Assembly (NCBI GenBank): GCA_905221605.1
Contig: CAJNDS010002773.1
Coordinates: 62,001-126,000, forward strand
Direction: 5' to 3'
DNA: 64,000 nucleotides
Origin: Symbiodinium natans
Lineage: Eukaryota > Sar > Dinophyceae > Suessiales > Symbiodiniaceae
Under the pieces are notes generated by a model. It saw only the letters and a program-made list of their open reading frames with translations. It did not search any database and was not told the origin of the DNA. Shown here piece by piece: positions 1 through 11,735 of this stretch. Position numbers and translations under genes: made by a program. The first letter of the stretch is position 1; each line of letters starts with the position of its first letter.

Positions 1-548
1 GTGCAGCAGGCGGATTCTTGCGGGGTGTTGGCTCCCCAAACAGCACTCAATGACATTTGCGCCTTGGGGTTCGCAACTCCGGGCTTCTTCTTTTAGGGGT
101 TGAGGGTTTGGCATCGAGCATCTCCTATAGGGATCAGGGTTTGCATCTCTTCTTCGGGACGAAGGGCTTGCTTCAGCGTCTTTTTAGGGTCGCGGGCTTG
201 CCACCCACTTTTCCAGTTTAGGGCTTTTGGGTTTTTGGTTCACGCTGCAGTAGGATATGCCAGCCCGACCAAGCTATTCCGATGTCAGTTGAAACGTCGC
301 TGTGACACGGTTTGCCACCTGCGTTTCCCGGTTTCATTTCAGGTTTACGCTGCGGGCCTTGTGCTTTTCGGGCTTCGGGTTTGCAACTCCCTGCACTCCC
401 TGTTTCCACCTCCTTTTTGAGGTTCATGGTTTGCCACTCGGCATCTCGTTTCGGGGCTTAAGGCTTGCCAGTTTTGCGGCTTAGGATCCGGAGTGTGTAA
501 AAAAAGGCACTGAACAAAACATCTGGATTTTGATTGATGGCTCTTTGC
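1..548. repeat. Intronic/3' flank with degenerate TTTAGGG-linked repeat
   Basis: No exon was found here. The stretch is made of imperfect 25-30 base units in which an AGGG-T-rich core is followed by a segment resembling TTGCCACCCAACATCTTCTT. The same unit recurs near 46.73 kb, 48.24 kb and 56.38 kb. It probably lies in an intron of the large minus-strand gene, because the exon at 549-726 ends with a GC donor facing it. Confidence 0.55.
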
Positions 549-726
549 CTGCCAACACATATAGATTCTGGGCTGCAGATTGGCGACTGCCGCCCGCAGT
601 GCTGGAGTTGGAATGGCATCCAGGAGTTTGTAGTCCACGCCCCAATCGCCCACCTGCATGGCGTAACCAGCATAATACTTCTTGCGCCAAAGATGACGTA
701 CGAGGTCCTCTTCAGTCGGGTCCTCG
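549..726 (-). CDS. Internal exon downstream of the membrane region of the large modular surface protein
   Basis: This 59-codon open segment reads as ordinary protein, for example EEDLVRHLWRKKYYAGYAMQ and DAIPTPALRAAVANL. It is bounded by an acceptor ending GGTCAG and by a CAG|GCAAAG donor of the GC type used throughout this gene. A phase-2 donor in the preceding exon (TACAA|GTAGGT at 853) joins it in frame, giving VYNEDPTEEDL. I therefore infer that the TAG codon at 850-852 is intronic and that the protein continues past the window. A slightly earlier acceptor (GATTGAG, exon from 732) is possible but does not keep the phase. No domain is recognised. Confidence 0.6.
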
Positions 727-853
727 CTGACCTCAATCGTGAAGAATAGGGAGATTGATTCGCTCGGGTTTAGGCGGTTTAGGGTTTGGGGTTACATGCT
801 GCGCAAGCAGTCGGTTGCACCCAAAAGATTGAAGTGAGATCGAAATTACCTAC

Positions 854-3587
854 TTGTAAACACGTGGGGCTTGCAGCTTGGCGGCAGTATCCTTTGTGTC
901 CTTTCCCCGTTGCTTTTCAATGTCGGCAGCCTGCTCTGCAGCTTTCTTCAGCAGCGTGGCAACACTGTTCACAAGAGCCTTCCGTTCACTGGAGGGAAGG
1001 AGGAGCCCGGCCAGGTTGGCAACAGGGAGCACGAAGTAGACCATCAACATGCACACAACAATGCTGCCAAGAAAGGTCAGCAGTGGGCGTGCAAGATAGT
1101 ACAAGGCTGGAAAGACTCTCTTGGCTGTCGGGCTGCTCGCGAAGTGGGCATCGGCGAAGCAATCTGCTGCAAAGTCCACATTGACTTTGGGCATCAAGGA
1201 CACCAGCTCCATCAGCTGGGTCATGGCCTCGGTGACGGCAGGCGGCCAAAAGTTGTCCGAGCAATCTCTGTCTCCGTCCCCACTGCCTCCGCACTGCTCA
1301 GCTGGAGAAACGTTTGCATCCTGCGAGGATTGTGAGGAGGATGGAGAGAAAGGGGGCACCAGGCCTGACAAATCGAACGCCAGAAGGATTGAGCACGCTT
1401 GATGCCAATGAGTAAAACTGCGGAGGGTAACCGTATACACTGGCTTCAGTGCCCCTGCCCCGCCAGCGGCCATGGCCGCTTTAATGAAGTTCAGGAATGA
1501 GATCCATCCAATGTCTACCGCCACTGTCAAGAAGAGTGGGAGTGAGCGTCTGCCGCAATTCTCGCAGGGCTCCAGATACGTGCCTCTGGCCCATCCTGCT
1601 GGGCACTCACCACACAGCATTCCAGTTGCCCCATCGGCGCAAATGTTCTGAAGCCCCTCATTCCCTTCAAAGGTTTCAGTGTGGCCGTCAGTGGCATTAC
1701 CACGACAAACGCTCGAGCCGTCCAGCAACTGGACACGGCACTGCAGAGCCAAGGTCTGGGCAGTCTGGAACCATCCAGAACGAGCTCTTGGCTGCATGTG
1801 ATTGCCTTGATCATCCAGTCCTCCGTCGCACGCCAAACCAGGATACAATGAACATGGAACGCAGCGTGTCAAGTGGCCGTTGTCGATCTGTGCACGGTAG
1901 TCCTTCTTGCAGAAGCAGTCGTCTTTGCTCCGGGCACCTTCCTTGCTAGTGGCATCCGTGGGGCAGACTTGGGTGCAGGGGCCATTTCCAATGAGGTCCT
2001 TGAAGTACCCTTCCGCACAAGGCACACAATCTGCAGTGCTGTTGGCACCTTGATAACCCTCCTCACATTCACAGTCGGTACTGTTTTGTGATGCTTCCGA
2101 CGTTGTGGTGGAATGTGGTGGGCATTTTATGTCCTCGTTTGTGCCCGGACAGTAAAACCCCTTGCTGCATGCAACACATATTAATATCTCGTTCTTCCAG
2201 TGCTCGCCGCGGGGGCACTTGCAATCCTCCGGAGACACAGACGCGTCTTGCAAAGTATATAGTCTGTTGTCTTCCTTACACAGCTCACAAAGGATGTTTC
2301 CTAATGTCGACTTGTATCGTCCCTGAGCGCAAGGGGTACAGGTCGAGCCGTCAAAGCCATAGCCTGGAATACACTGGCAGTCACCGGCATGTGTCAAAGC
2401 AACTCCAGCCGGTACCCTTGAATTTGGAGGACATGTCAGGTTCACGTATACCACAGCAAGGTCTGAAAGCCTCTCTGCCTTCAGATTGCTTAGCTGTGGA
2501 ACTTGTCGAAGAGCCGCACGGATGTCCTCACAAGCCACATCCACATCTATCTCTTGTGCGGCGATGCCTGCCTCCTCCTCCGATTTCAACCTAAGTCGGA
2601 TGATCGCCGCCAGTTGCTGTAGCAAACGGCGTGTACCAGAAGAACTTTCTGGAAACTCGACTTCGATCGCGTTGATACTGCTTCGAGTGGCGCTTCCCAT
2701 GCCTTTACGTACCGCATCCCGAATTCGACTCTTCAAGTCTTCGTCTGTCAGGTTTGTAGAATCTGGGCTTACAAATGAAAGACGGAAGGCAACAGCTGGG
2801 ACAGTCGCCATGCTCGCGGCCGGGATGTCCGAGCCAACACAAGAATCAACAGATACAGAGCCTTCGACGCGCGTTGTCGTATTCGCCGGACATTGCGCGC
2901 ACTTCGCATATAGGTCTGTGCTCACATCGTTCTTGTAGAAGCCTGCTGCGCAGGGCTCGCAGGTGCCTTCCGCAGCCTCGTGCCCCGGGGAACACCGACA
3001 TTCCTCAGGTGAGGCTGCGGTCGGACTAACAGTCGTCTCCCTATCTTTGCAGGGAAGTCTTGTGGCCACTGTTGGTCCACCTCCTGGGCAGTAAAAGCCT
3101 CGCCCACAAGGTCTGCACCTCGACGCGCTGAAGAAGTGCCCTGCTGGACAGTTTGCTAGTAAGTTACCTGCCGGAGCTTGGAACGAGAGCACTGAGTCAC
3201 ATGCTGCCTGGCGCGGGCACCAGCAGATTTGATACACCCCAGGAAAGTTCCAAAGGGTTCCCAGAGTAATATGGAAGCCCAGTCCTCCCTGAGTGCCTCG
3301 CGCCAGTGAAGCATTTTGCCGGAATGAGCTGATATTTGCACAGCCGGTGTCAGCGTTATCAATAATTAGAAGGCTATCACCCACTGACAAATGCATGCCG
3401 GCAAAGCTAATTTCGCAAGTGTCTCCAACAATGCAGCTTGCAATGCGCTCAAAAGGTCCATCGACAAAGAGTGTGCCCACATTAGCCTTGAAGCTGGAAG
3501 CATTCTGGCACGACAGCTGCTCATCGGGCCTGCAAAAACACATCGCATAAATCCCGGGCAGCGCATTGACTTGTCGTGACTCATTGT
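854..3587 (-). CDS. Exon: CWC module, GCC2/GCC3 cysteine modules, membrane segments
   Basis: This 911-codon exon begins after the acceptor TTTCTTTTCGCAG. It completes one CWC-type module (GIYAMCFC), contains another (PGVYQICWCP, near residue 115), then runs of CxxC modules of the GCC2/GCC3 ephrin-receptor-like kind (about residues 140-255 and 385-560, e.g. CRPCGRGFYCPGG). A cysteine-poor globular stretch lies at about 255-370. After GMLCGECPAGWARG come hydrophobic segments at about 668-692 and 815-845, with a weaker one near 715-730, and then a charged, Lys/Ala-rich tail. The likely topology is a long extracellular part followed by membrane helices. Many NxS/T sequons fit secretion. The first codon is shared with the upstream exon (phase 1). 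The apparent stop at 850 is probably inside the next intron. Confidence 0.8.
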
Positions 3588-3858
3588 CTGCGAAAAGAAA
3601 ATCTGCCTGGTCCTTAGCACACCACGAGTATCAACCACAGCATGACAGCCTCATGACCCTCTTGAAGCCTAATCCGTCACGGCCCGAGGCCTTACCTACC
3701 CTACCCCCTCGCCCACCAACCTGTTCCAGCTCTTTTAGCGTGGAAGTCGACCAGCGGACGACGTGCTCTGCTCAGGTGTGAGGCATCGTGTTTCCCGACC
3801 CACCCCGCCCCGCACCCTCCCCCCCGCCCCTCCCACTCCATGAGTTCCCGAGGCCGGT

Positions 3859-3893
<35 letters not shown>

Positions 3894-4014
3894 CCCCCCA
3901 CACCTCACACCCCGCCCGCCTGGTTTGGGTTGCCTCGTTACACAAGCTCAGGCCGAGGCGGGTCGCGTAGCGTTAACCACAGCTAGTTCAGCTGGCAGAA
4001 GCCGCAGAAAGGAC
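3588..4014 (-). other. Intron with a long C-tract (G-tract in the transcript)
   Basis: This GT-AG intron joins TAT-G to AC-AAT and restores a continuous CWC module across the junction. A run of about 30 C at 3861-3891 on the + strand would be a G-run in the pre-mRNA. It is bordered by C-rich and CACACC-type sequence. Confidence 0.7.
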
Positions 4015-6642
4015 CATAGCTTAGCAGAGTGGCGTCTTCTGGCATCTTGATGATCTCCGCCTTTCCTCCGCCTGGGAAGCCTTCGATAGCAGAGCCAAGG
4101 CCACAGGCAGCCAGAACCATGATGCTGTCACCTGGCCTCAGTTGGCCCTGGATATCGCTCAGTTCACATGGTTGCCCAGCGGCACAGTTGACCTGTTGAT
4201 TCGCACGGGGGCCTTCCACGATCAGCTTGCCAAAGGCAACCACAAAATCCTGAAAGCTACAAGGCCATACTCCGCACCAACACAAGTCGTAGCCTTCACT
4301 GCTCTCATCCAGCGACACACCATGGTCGATGCCTGTTTGCGACGAGCCGAAGCTCAGTGCAAGGGCTGAGATCCCCTCCAAGAAGATACCGGAGCCGTTC
4401 TGATTGGCAGGCGAGAGTTGCAAGGTGCGTTCTGTACCGCAGCCGTTCCGTACAGCCACGAGGTGACCTTGAGACAGCCCGACACCTTGCACATGCAGGT
4501 TTGTGCAGTCTTGGCCGCGGACACAGCGGAACTTCTGATTCCCAAAAGGCCCGATGACATGGAGCTGACCGGCTGAAATCTGGAAGTCTACGGCATCAGC
4601 ACAGACCAAGCCATTCATGTTGACGCACCAGCATAGGTAGTAGACCCCACCATCGGGCACGAAATTGTTTGGGAGCCCGTTCCACGTATACCGGCTGCCA
4701 TTGTTGCTTGCAGCTTCGGAAATACCTTCATTGGCCACGCCAGAAACTCCTGCCTTCTTGTTGCTTTTGCAGTCGGCGTTGGCCAAGAGGAGGCGATGCC
4801 TGTCTTGGAGATGGAACCCATCCAGATGAACCTCACAAAGTGCGCCGGAAGTGCAATTGAAGCTCTGCTCGTCGTGCGGACGAATGCACAGCTCTTCCGT
4901 CGAGGATGCGTTGGACTTTGTGGTCGACCCAACAACCAGATCTTCGCATGAAGCGCAGGCCGCGCTTGAGTTAGCTCCGCTGATGTTGCTCCATGTCCCT
5001 ATTGGGCACGGCTGGCACTCATCTGTACCAATGGAATCCTTAAAGCGGCCGGCTGGGCACTCTTCGCACAGCACGGAGCCCAAGTTGCCGAAGTGCCCAG
5101 TGGCGCACACACAGTCTGCTATGCTGCCGGCGGCTTGGCCCAAAGTGGATGTTGACGGTGGGCAGGCCTCCCGATGGTCTCCGCCATGGCAGAAGAAGCC
5201 ATACCCACAGGCTTCGCAACTTGCAGGATCCCCTGGCGTGGTGCTAACATAGCCGGCTGTGCAGGTGCACGCTGTGGAGGAGACGGCCCCAGCTTGCAGG
5301 GTGGTCAGTCCAAAGCTGCAGCTTGTGCAACTGGTGTTGCCCACCGCTGCCTTGAACTGCCCCAATGGGCACTCTTGACAGCCAGCTGCCTCCGCAGCTG
5401 CCTCCATGCCTTGTGGACACAGGCAATCTGCTTGGCCTCCAACAGGACCGGGTGGAAATGCAAGGCCATCTGGGCACACCAGCAACTGTTCTTGAACATC
5501 TCCCTGATGAGCAACTCCTGCCGAAGCCCATGCAGTGTCTCCATGCTGCGTAAAAACCCAGGCCGAGAAGACTTCCTGGTCAAACTTCGCACGCAATTCG
5601 GCTGCGAGCTGTGCTTCAGAGGTTGTGACTTCGTAGTCGAGGCCGTCGTTGCTGCTGTTGGTGGTGACGCTGAGAGTCAGGGACGCCCGAAGAAGGCCGT
5701 TTAGCCCAAGGTGGGACGCAAGAGCATTGCGGAACGCATCCAGCGAAGCAGTGCCCCCTGTTTGCTCAAACGAGCCCGAGAACACATGCGCGTCAACTTG
5801 AGTGCGTGCATACAGAATGCCAGAAGTTGCACTCAAGAATGGCAAGCTCTGCTGGTCTGTGCAATTGAATGCATCAGGTGCCGAATGCAAACCAAAGCGG
5901 CTGTTTGCACAAAAACACTCGTGATCTCCAACTGCACCAGTACTTGCTGTCGTCGTTCCAACCGGGCAGCTTTGACAAGCAAAGTTTCCTATGAAATTCT
6001 TGTAGGAGCCAATGAGACATGGCAGGCATGAACTCGACAGGGTGTCCCAAGAGTAGCCTGGGCGGCACTGGCAGGCCTGCTCAGAACTGGATCTGCGAGC
6101 GGAGGTGCTGCCATGGGCACACTGCCGGAGCTCAGCGGCCTGGGCGGCTTGACCACCAGGGCAGAAGTAGCCGGGCGGACACTCGTGGCACTGCGTGGTC
6201 CTCCCAACAAGCTCGTAGGTGCCCGGAGGGCACACCACGTCCAATCGCATCGCCGTAGCACGGAAGTCCTCGACCGTGCTGCAGTTGGCTGTTCTTGGGC
6301 ACCAACAAAGCTGAAGTGTCTCCGGGGATGCACCCGCTGCGAGGCTGCCCAGATCAAAAAAGGTCTCGTTGGATTCGTTGAAGGATTTGAAGGCAGCAAG
6401 GATGGGATGGGGATCTGGGAAAAGAGAAGCCGTGAGCGAGGTGCCGCACGACTGCAGCGGCAGCAACATGTCGTCCTGCGTCAGCTTCGCCCCTTGCAAG
6501 CCGTCAATGATGCACGGTGCTCCGACATAACATTGGAAGGACTGGTCTGGGAAGGGACCCTGCGCCACCAGGAACCCAGCAGCCATGCGAAAGCCACTGG
6601 AATTGACAGATGCAGCGCTGAACCAGCAAAGGCGATACATGC
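4015..6642 (-). CDS. Exon: CWC modules and GCC2/GCC3 cysteine modules
   Basis: This 876-codon exon is phase 1 at both ends. It starts after CCACTAAG and ends at TATG|GTCCTT. From the exon start: the end of one CWC module (MYRLCWF), a complete module ending LQLCWCP (about residues 35-135), GCC2/GCC3-like modules (about 136-245, CHECPPGYFCPGG), a cysteine-poor domain of about 150 residues (246-390), more GCC2/GCC3-like modules to about 600, then two complete CWC modules (YYLCWC, YDLCWC) and the start of a third that finishes in the next exon. Each CWC module begins with C-x5-C and ends with a segment like GQLHVIGPFGN. Numerous sequons and the Cys content indicate an extracellular protein. No catalytic motif was seen. 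Confidence 0.85.
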
Positions 6643-6811
6643 CTTAGTGGATGCGCGTCGACTGGATTATGACGAGGATGCAGGCCATCATGCTGCAGAT
6701 CCTTGTTCTAGTCATGCACTGTTTTTGATTTTGGCTTCTATGAGCTGCAGTCTGCACTCAACACGCTGACGGCCCCTCATGCACTGCACTTAAAACAACT
6801 GTGCCCCTGAC
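6643..6811 (-). other. Short GT-AG intron
   Basis: The donor GGCAG|GTCAGG and the acceptor CCACTAAG|GC define a 169-base intron. Splicing gives YVLIVAG-MYRLCWF, which has the same spacing before the CWC motif as the other modules. Confidence 0.75.
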
Positions 6812-9800
6812 CTGCCACGATGAGGACGTAAGAAGAGTTCGTGGATCCGAGCTGCAAGTCCGGGTCAGCAACAAACACGAGCCTGGAGCCCGTGAATAGA
6901 AGGAACCCTTGATCTTCGCTCTCCGTGGAACAATTCTCGGAGACTGCGAATGTTGTTCCAGCTGATAGGTTTTCCTCTCCGCGGTAATCAACTGAGCACT
7001 TTTGTCCCAGCATGCACTCGACGACAAGCATCTCCGGCACCTGCGGGCCCAGATAACGCCAGAGATCACTCCTGTAGGATGCATCGAAGCCACCGTGGAC
7101 GAGCAAACTTCTTGAGTCGGGGTCCCAGGCGCTGACGTGGTCCGTTTGAGCAGCAGGCTTGTAGCCAGTTGCATTCAGGGCGAGAGGGGTCCACAAGTTC
7201 AGCAGCAAGCTGAAGTTCCACAAGTCGTCAGTGTAGCTTGGCTCTCCGTGCTCATGCTGCGTGCCGCCATGAACTAGCATGGACATAGTCACGGGGTCCC
7301 AGGCAGCTACATGCCCTGCCCGGCTCGACGGCTGTGAGCCGTGTGCCATGAGCAGGCTCCAGCGCTTGCGCCAGCTGTCGAAGTGCCAGAGGTCTGCCAA
7401 GGGAGCCACACCTGCCCAGCCTGCGAAGACCAGCATGGCCTCTGTGGTCTCATCCCAGACGGCTGCATGTCGACTGCGCGGTGCTGGGCTATCCGAAGCG
7501 CTTTGCAGGCTTTGCAGCTGCTTCCAAGTCCTGGCCTCTGCCTGGTAAACCCAAAGGTCGTTCAGCAAGTGGCCACGTTCGCCTGCGAAGACCAGCATGC
7601 TGCGGCGAAAGGGTTGCCACACTGCAGAGTGACCCATGCGGCCTGGTGGGCTCACAAGAACGCTGGGCGTGCTCCAGCTGCTTTCTTGGAGGTTCAGGAT
7701 CCAGAGCTCATCGTATAGAACCGTGCCATACTCGCCACCGAAAACGAGCAATTCTTACTGAAGGTCATCCCACACGGCGGAGTGCCCTGCCCGAGGGGCG
7801 GGACCGGACGTGGGCGTCAGCTGCACCCAGGATTGCGTCACCAAGCTGTAGAGCCAGGTGTCCGCAAAGAAGTTGAAGTGCGCACTGGCCTCCCCACCAT
7901 GAACCAGCATCGATTTGCGGCTGCTGAGCCACGCCGCCGAGTGCCTGGTGCGCTGGGCTGGGCTGCTGAAAGTGGAGAAGTCGCTCCAGGCGTCCACCTG
8001 GCACGCTACGCCAGCCACTTCGAAGTTGTTGCAGTCGTGCACGCCCCAGCCTCGGAACGGGCAGTGGCCCAGGTTGGTTTCATTGCCGATGCAGGCCAAG
8101 TCGTCCATCCAAATGAGCGTGCTTGCGTTTCCGTCGACACTTCCGAAGCGTGAGATACTGGTGCCACCTGCCAACCCTACTTGCCTGCACAGCACCCTAG
8201 AATCCACATCGTCCCAAGCATCATCGCACACTGCGCCCCATGTGCCTTGGTACAAGATCTGCACCTGTCCACGCATTACTGGGCATTCTGCGCATGCTGA
8301 ATCACCATGAAGACGCACATGCACTGAGGACTTCGTATCTGGGACAGACAGCTCGACAGGAAGCAAGTCGTCCCCCATCTCATTTGCGGCATCGCCTATG
8401 GTCTCCACATCCCCCCTACCCAGCCTGCCGGAGAGCCCCCTTCCCCAACACTTGACCGAATCATCATCCAGGACGGCACAGGCGTGCTCGTCGCTACTGG
8501 CAATGTGACGGGCAGTGCGGCCTAGACCCAGATCAATTGGTGGAAGGTCTGCGAGTTGTTGCAGACCAATGCTTGCTGTGTCTCCCTGCCCGAGCCGGGC
8601 AGCATCCCCAGGTCCCCAGCACTTCACAGTGAAGTCGTCCAGGAGGACGCAGCCGGAGCTGAACTGCCGCACTCTGCGTCCTCCCAAGTCAACCTGGCTT
8701 CCTACAGAACTGGCTCGGGGCCAGCAGACGGCCGATCCATCATGCATAAGGGCGCATGACTCTAAGTAGTGTGTACCACCATGGACTTCCTTGACGTGGC
8801 CCTCTCCCAGATCCACCGGTGGCAGGTCGTCTCCCTCAGGCATGTCTTGCCAGCATGTGACAGCTCGCTGCTCATCGCAAATTTGCCAGCACTTGATTGT
8901 GTTGTCATCTAACAACGCGCACATACTGGAGAATTTTGTTGCTGTGGTTGTTGTGGGCCGGAAGGATATTTGTCGGGCTGTGCGACCAGCCCCCATCGCC
9001 ATGGGACGGTCGATGAGGTTATAAGTCCCACACTTAATCGAGTAGTCGTCCAAAAGGGCGCATGTAATCCAGCCATCACCTGCCGCCACCTGCAGCGCCG
9101 TGTGCCCGCCCAGGTCAACGGCAGGCAGGTTCAATCCGACGAGCTTGACAGTCCCGTCATCAAGCAATACCGCTGTGTGCACGTAGCCCGCTGATATTTG
9201 GACTGCTGTGCGATTCTTGCCAAGGTCGATGGCGGGTAGAGCACGCATCTCGTGGGGCTCATCTCCGATGTCTTCCCCGCTTTCCTGCCCAAGCTGGGGC
9301 CCACCTAGACCCCAGCAGCGCGCCTCACCAGAACTCTTGTGCAGAATGCACGAGTGTTGCCAGCCGAGCGAGAGCTCCGCGAAGGGCCTGGAGACAACAA
9401 CTTCTGCAACTACCAGGTGGTCCACAGCTGCATGGGTGGTGGAATCATCAGCATATCCCACAGCCATGAACTGGAGGCCGATGGCAGAGGCAGGAATCAC
9501 GACTTTGGCCTCATGCCATGACAGAGCCTGCTCTTGTCCAGCCTGTCCAGCATGCACGTCCCACAACTTCGTCCAGCAATTGTAACTGCAAGCATCCCTC
9601 CGGAACCGAAGCTGGAGCTTGCCAGTGTGGCCTGGACGATAAGAAAACAGAAGCTGCTTGGAATTGGACTGCGCAGGGAAGAGCGGGCTGAGCAAAATGC
9701 CGTCACCATCGCTCTGCATGTACCACTCCCCACTGCTCGCTTGACCCTGGCCTCTCTGCCAGCCTTGCCAGCCACAAGCATCCAGCTCAAAGTCGCACGT

Positions 9801-9844
9801 AGCATCCTCAATACTGGCCACGGGCCTGCCAGGCTTGCGCGCGT
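6812..9844 (-). CDS. Exon: MAM - RCC1-like repeats - SRCR - six kelch repeats - start of CWC module
   Basis: This 1011-codon exon is phase 1 at both ends. Domains by position: MAM (about 9800-9400, starting CDFELDACGW); RCC1/BNR-type repeats (about 9390-8335) with the recurring LLDDxTVKCWG signature; one SRCR domain (about 8327-7994, GTWGAVCDDAWDDVDSRVLC); and six kelch repeats (about 7990-7030) with HSAxWd...smLVhGG...DLW. The last part begins a CWC module (CMLGQKC). All are adhesion or ligand-binding folds of extracellular proteins, so a recognition role is inferred. The reading frame is open except for one in-frame TAA at 7755-7757. This kelch propeller is encoded in one exon, unlike the upstream one-blade exons. 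Confidence 0.8.
7755..7757 (-). other. In-frame TAA inside the second kelch repeat
   Basis: The frame reads HSAVWDDLQ-stop-ELLVFGGEYG. The sibling repeats have exactly the same spacing between HSAVW and the GG pair (e.g. WDPVTMSMLVHGG), so no residue is missing and no intron is needed. The stop sits in CAGTAAGAA, which resembles a GT donor, but splicing there would break the repeat. It could be a sequencing error, a nonsense mutation, or a site corrected by RNA editing or readthrough. Confidence 0.8.
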
Positions 9845-10135
9845 CTCAAACTAGGGAATCTCACGGCTTGATGCAAGACTCCGAGCAGCCCCTGTGGCGT
9901 TTATAAGGCAAAGCTATAGTACGCAAAAACACACTAGCCGGCGAGCCTCTGCGCGCACAGTCTGATTTTCAGCATATTGTTGCTGCCACCGCCGCCACCA
10001 AAAATCACCTGGGGAATTTACAAGGGTGAAAACCCGAGCATGTTCGTGGAAACACTCAGTTTTGGCAAGCCAGCGCCTGACTCCCTGAACTCGGAACAGC
10101 TTGCGGGCCTGGCAGGCCACCATAAAAATAAGCAC

Positions 10136-10309
10136 CTGGCGAATGTATCTGGATATACGACGAGGAAGGGCCATCAAAATCCGTAGTGTGCACCGCCGTG
10201 TCCGTGGTGAAGGTACACTGCACATCATAGGCCAGAGCCATCTCTGGAAAACCAGGGCTCTGCAAACAGAAGCCGTCCACTTCACAAGGGCCCGACGTGA
10301 CATGGATAG
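10136..10309 (-). CDS. CUB-like domain exon (short form)
   Basis: This 58-codon exon has phase 1 at both ends. The acceptor is CCGCCAG and the donor is TCGCCAG|GTGCTT. It encodes SGPCEVDGFCLQSPGFPE followed by C-x-F-T and a TTDFDG motif, the pattern of the other CUB-like exons at 14-16 kb (GLCVQSSNFG...FDV). It is cut off before the second half of the CUB fold. Splicing to the next exon gives QIHSP-D-ARKPGRP, directly before the MAM domain. It may be a reduced CUB domain or part of a larger one with another exon. Confidence 0.65.
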
Positions 10310-10613
10310 CTGGCGGATAATTGACCTGGAGAGGGAAAGTTCAGCAGGGAGTTGTCGGAGTTGCATCTGGTTAGGTCCGACTTTAGGTCCTCTAGGTCAG
10401 TTTGTGTGCAGAAGTCTCCTGAGGCTGGCAACGTAGGCCCGGAGTGATGAGACAGGCTTGTCTGTTTCACTTCTCAAAGGGGCCAAGGGCGCCCCCTACT
10501 CACACCGGAACCGGTAGCCAGCACTAAAGCCTCCTCTTGGAAACCCCTTCTTTTCCGACTCTCTTGCAAAGTGGGATCCTCAACTTTGGCTTAGGCAACT
10601 TCCGTCCATTGCC

Positions 10614-10895
10614 TTACCCTGTCCCCCAACTAGAGGATGAGGTGTCCTTGAAGGTGTGTGGAGAACAGTACACCAACTTGTATGTAAGAACGAGCATGCG
10701 CTCAACGAGCATGCGCTCAACGAGCATGCGCTCAACGAGCATGCGCTCATTTTGTACAGAGTGTTTCTCACGCAGCACAACGCAGTCAGCACCATCATCT
10801 AGCAAGGATGATGCGTTGGTATTCCTTGCCGCGCGCTGTGCAGCAACCCTTGACAGTTGCAGGTTTGTCTGATCTACAAAATACGGAGCGAACAT
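10614..10895 (-). pseudogene. Broken CUB-like exon with a 15-bp repeat insertion
   Basis: The peptide ARNTNASSLLDDGADCVV, then HSVQNE, matches the start of the CUB exon at 15904-16257 (ARNTTASFFVEDGDDCIV, HCVQNE). After QNE, where the sibling continues with HFPNSY, this copy holds four exact repeats of a 15-base unit (positions 10689-10748) encoding ERMLV, and the homology ends. The first CUB cysteine is also replaced (HSVQ for HCVQ). I read it as a decayed duplicate exon. Confidence 0.6.
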
Positions 10896-11735
10896 GCTTG
10901 CACGGCTCCAAATTCTTCGTAGTCACGCGAGGAGCCATACAATTTCAACGTTATTCGTGACAAACGGTCCAAAAAGGGAGTCACCACACTTCACACATCC
11001 GACACTGACTCTGGGGCTGCTGTTCTCCATGCCAAAACAAGCGACACTCCGATACACTTACGGTGCAGAAAGCAACGCTGAAAAAATGCGCCAGGCAGCA
11101 GACCACTTGATTTTATGTTGCAGCGGCGTTGGTTCATCTATCCGCTAGAATCACAAGTTTCCCGGTCGTATTCAGTTTTCTGAGTTTGCTGGGGATACCT
11201 GCTATATTCACAAGTTTTCTTGGGGAGACTTTGTTCAATTCGGCAAGCTGCAGTCATAGGGGGCGCGTGCGGGCAAGGGTGGCGGACTCTTCGAGCTTGT
11301 CTCTTCATTGATATTTGGATATTTGACAGGCCGACCCGTGAGGAACAGTTTTTGGGTTTGCGGGCGGAGGGGGGGGATGGGGTGCCTGGGCAGACCCTCT
11401 AGAACAGCGGTATCTGAGGAAGGCGGGGTTAAAGGTGAGGTGACCTTTCCTTACATTTCATGATTATGCTGCAAGAGGAGCATGCACGGCATTGAGGCGA
11501 AAGCCCCGTACAATAGTACAGCAAACTACAGTACGTAATGGGTCAAACTTTACGGCTTCACGGGCATAAAAGTATTTCTCGTCGATCGAGAGAGAGTCAC
11601 AGAGTTTTGTGCGCGTGGTTTAGACGCTACCCCAGACAGTCACACAGATGCTGTCACACATCCGCATGTTAAACGTGTCAACCCCAATACCGCTGCCGCA
11701 TTGTCAGTCTTAAGAATTCTGGGGGCTGGGCAAGT
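10896..11735. other. Intron-like stretch without recognised exon
   Basis: I see no open frame with protein character on either strand. It contains no obvious tandem repeat. Confidence 0.5.
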
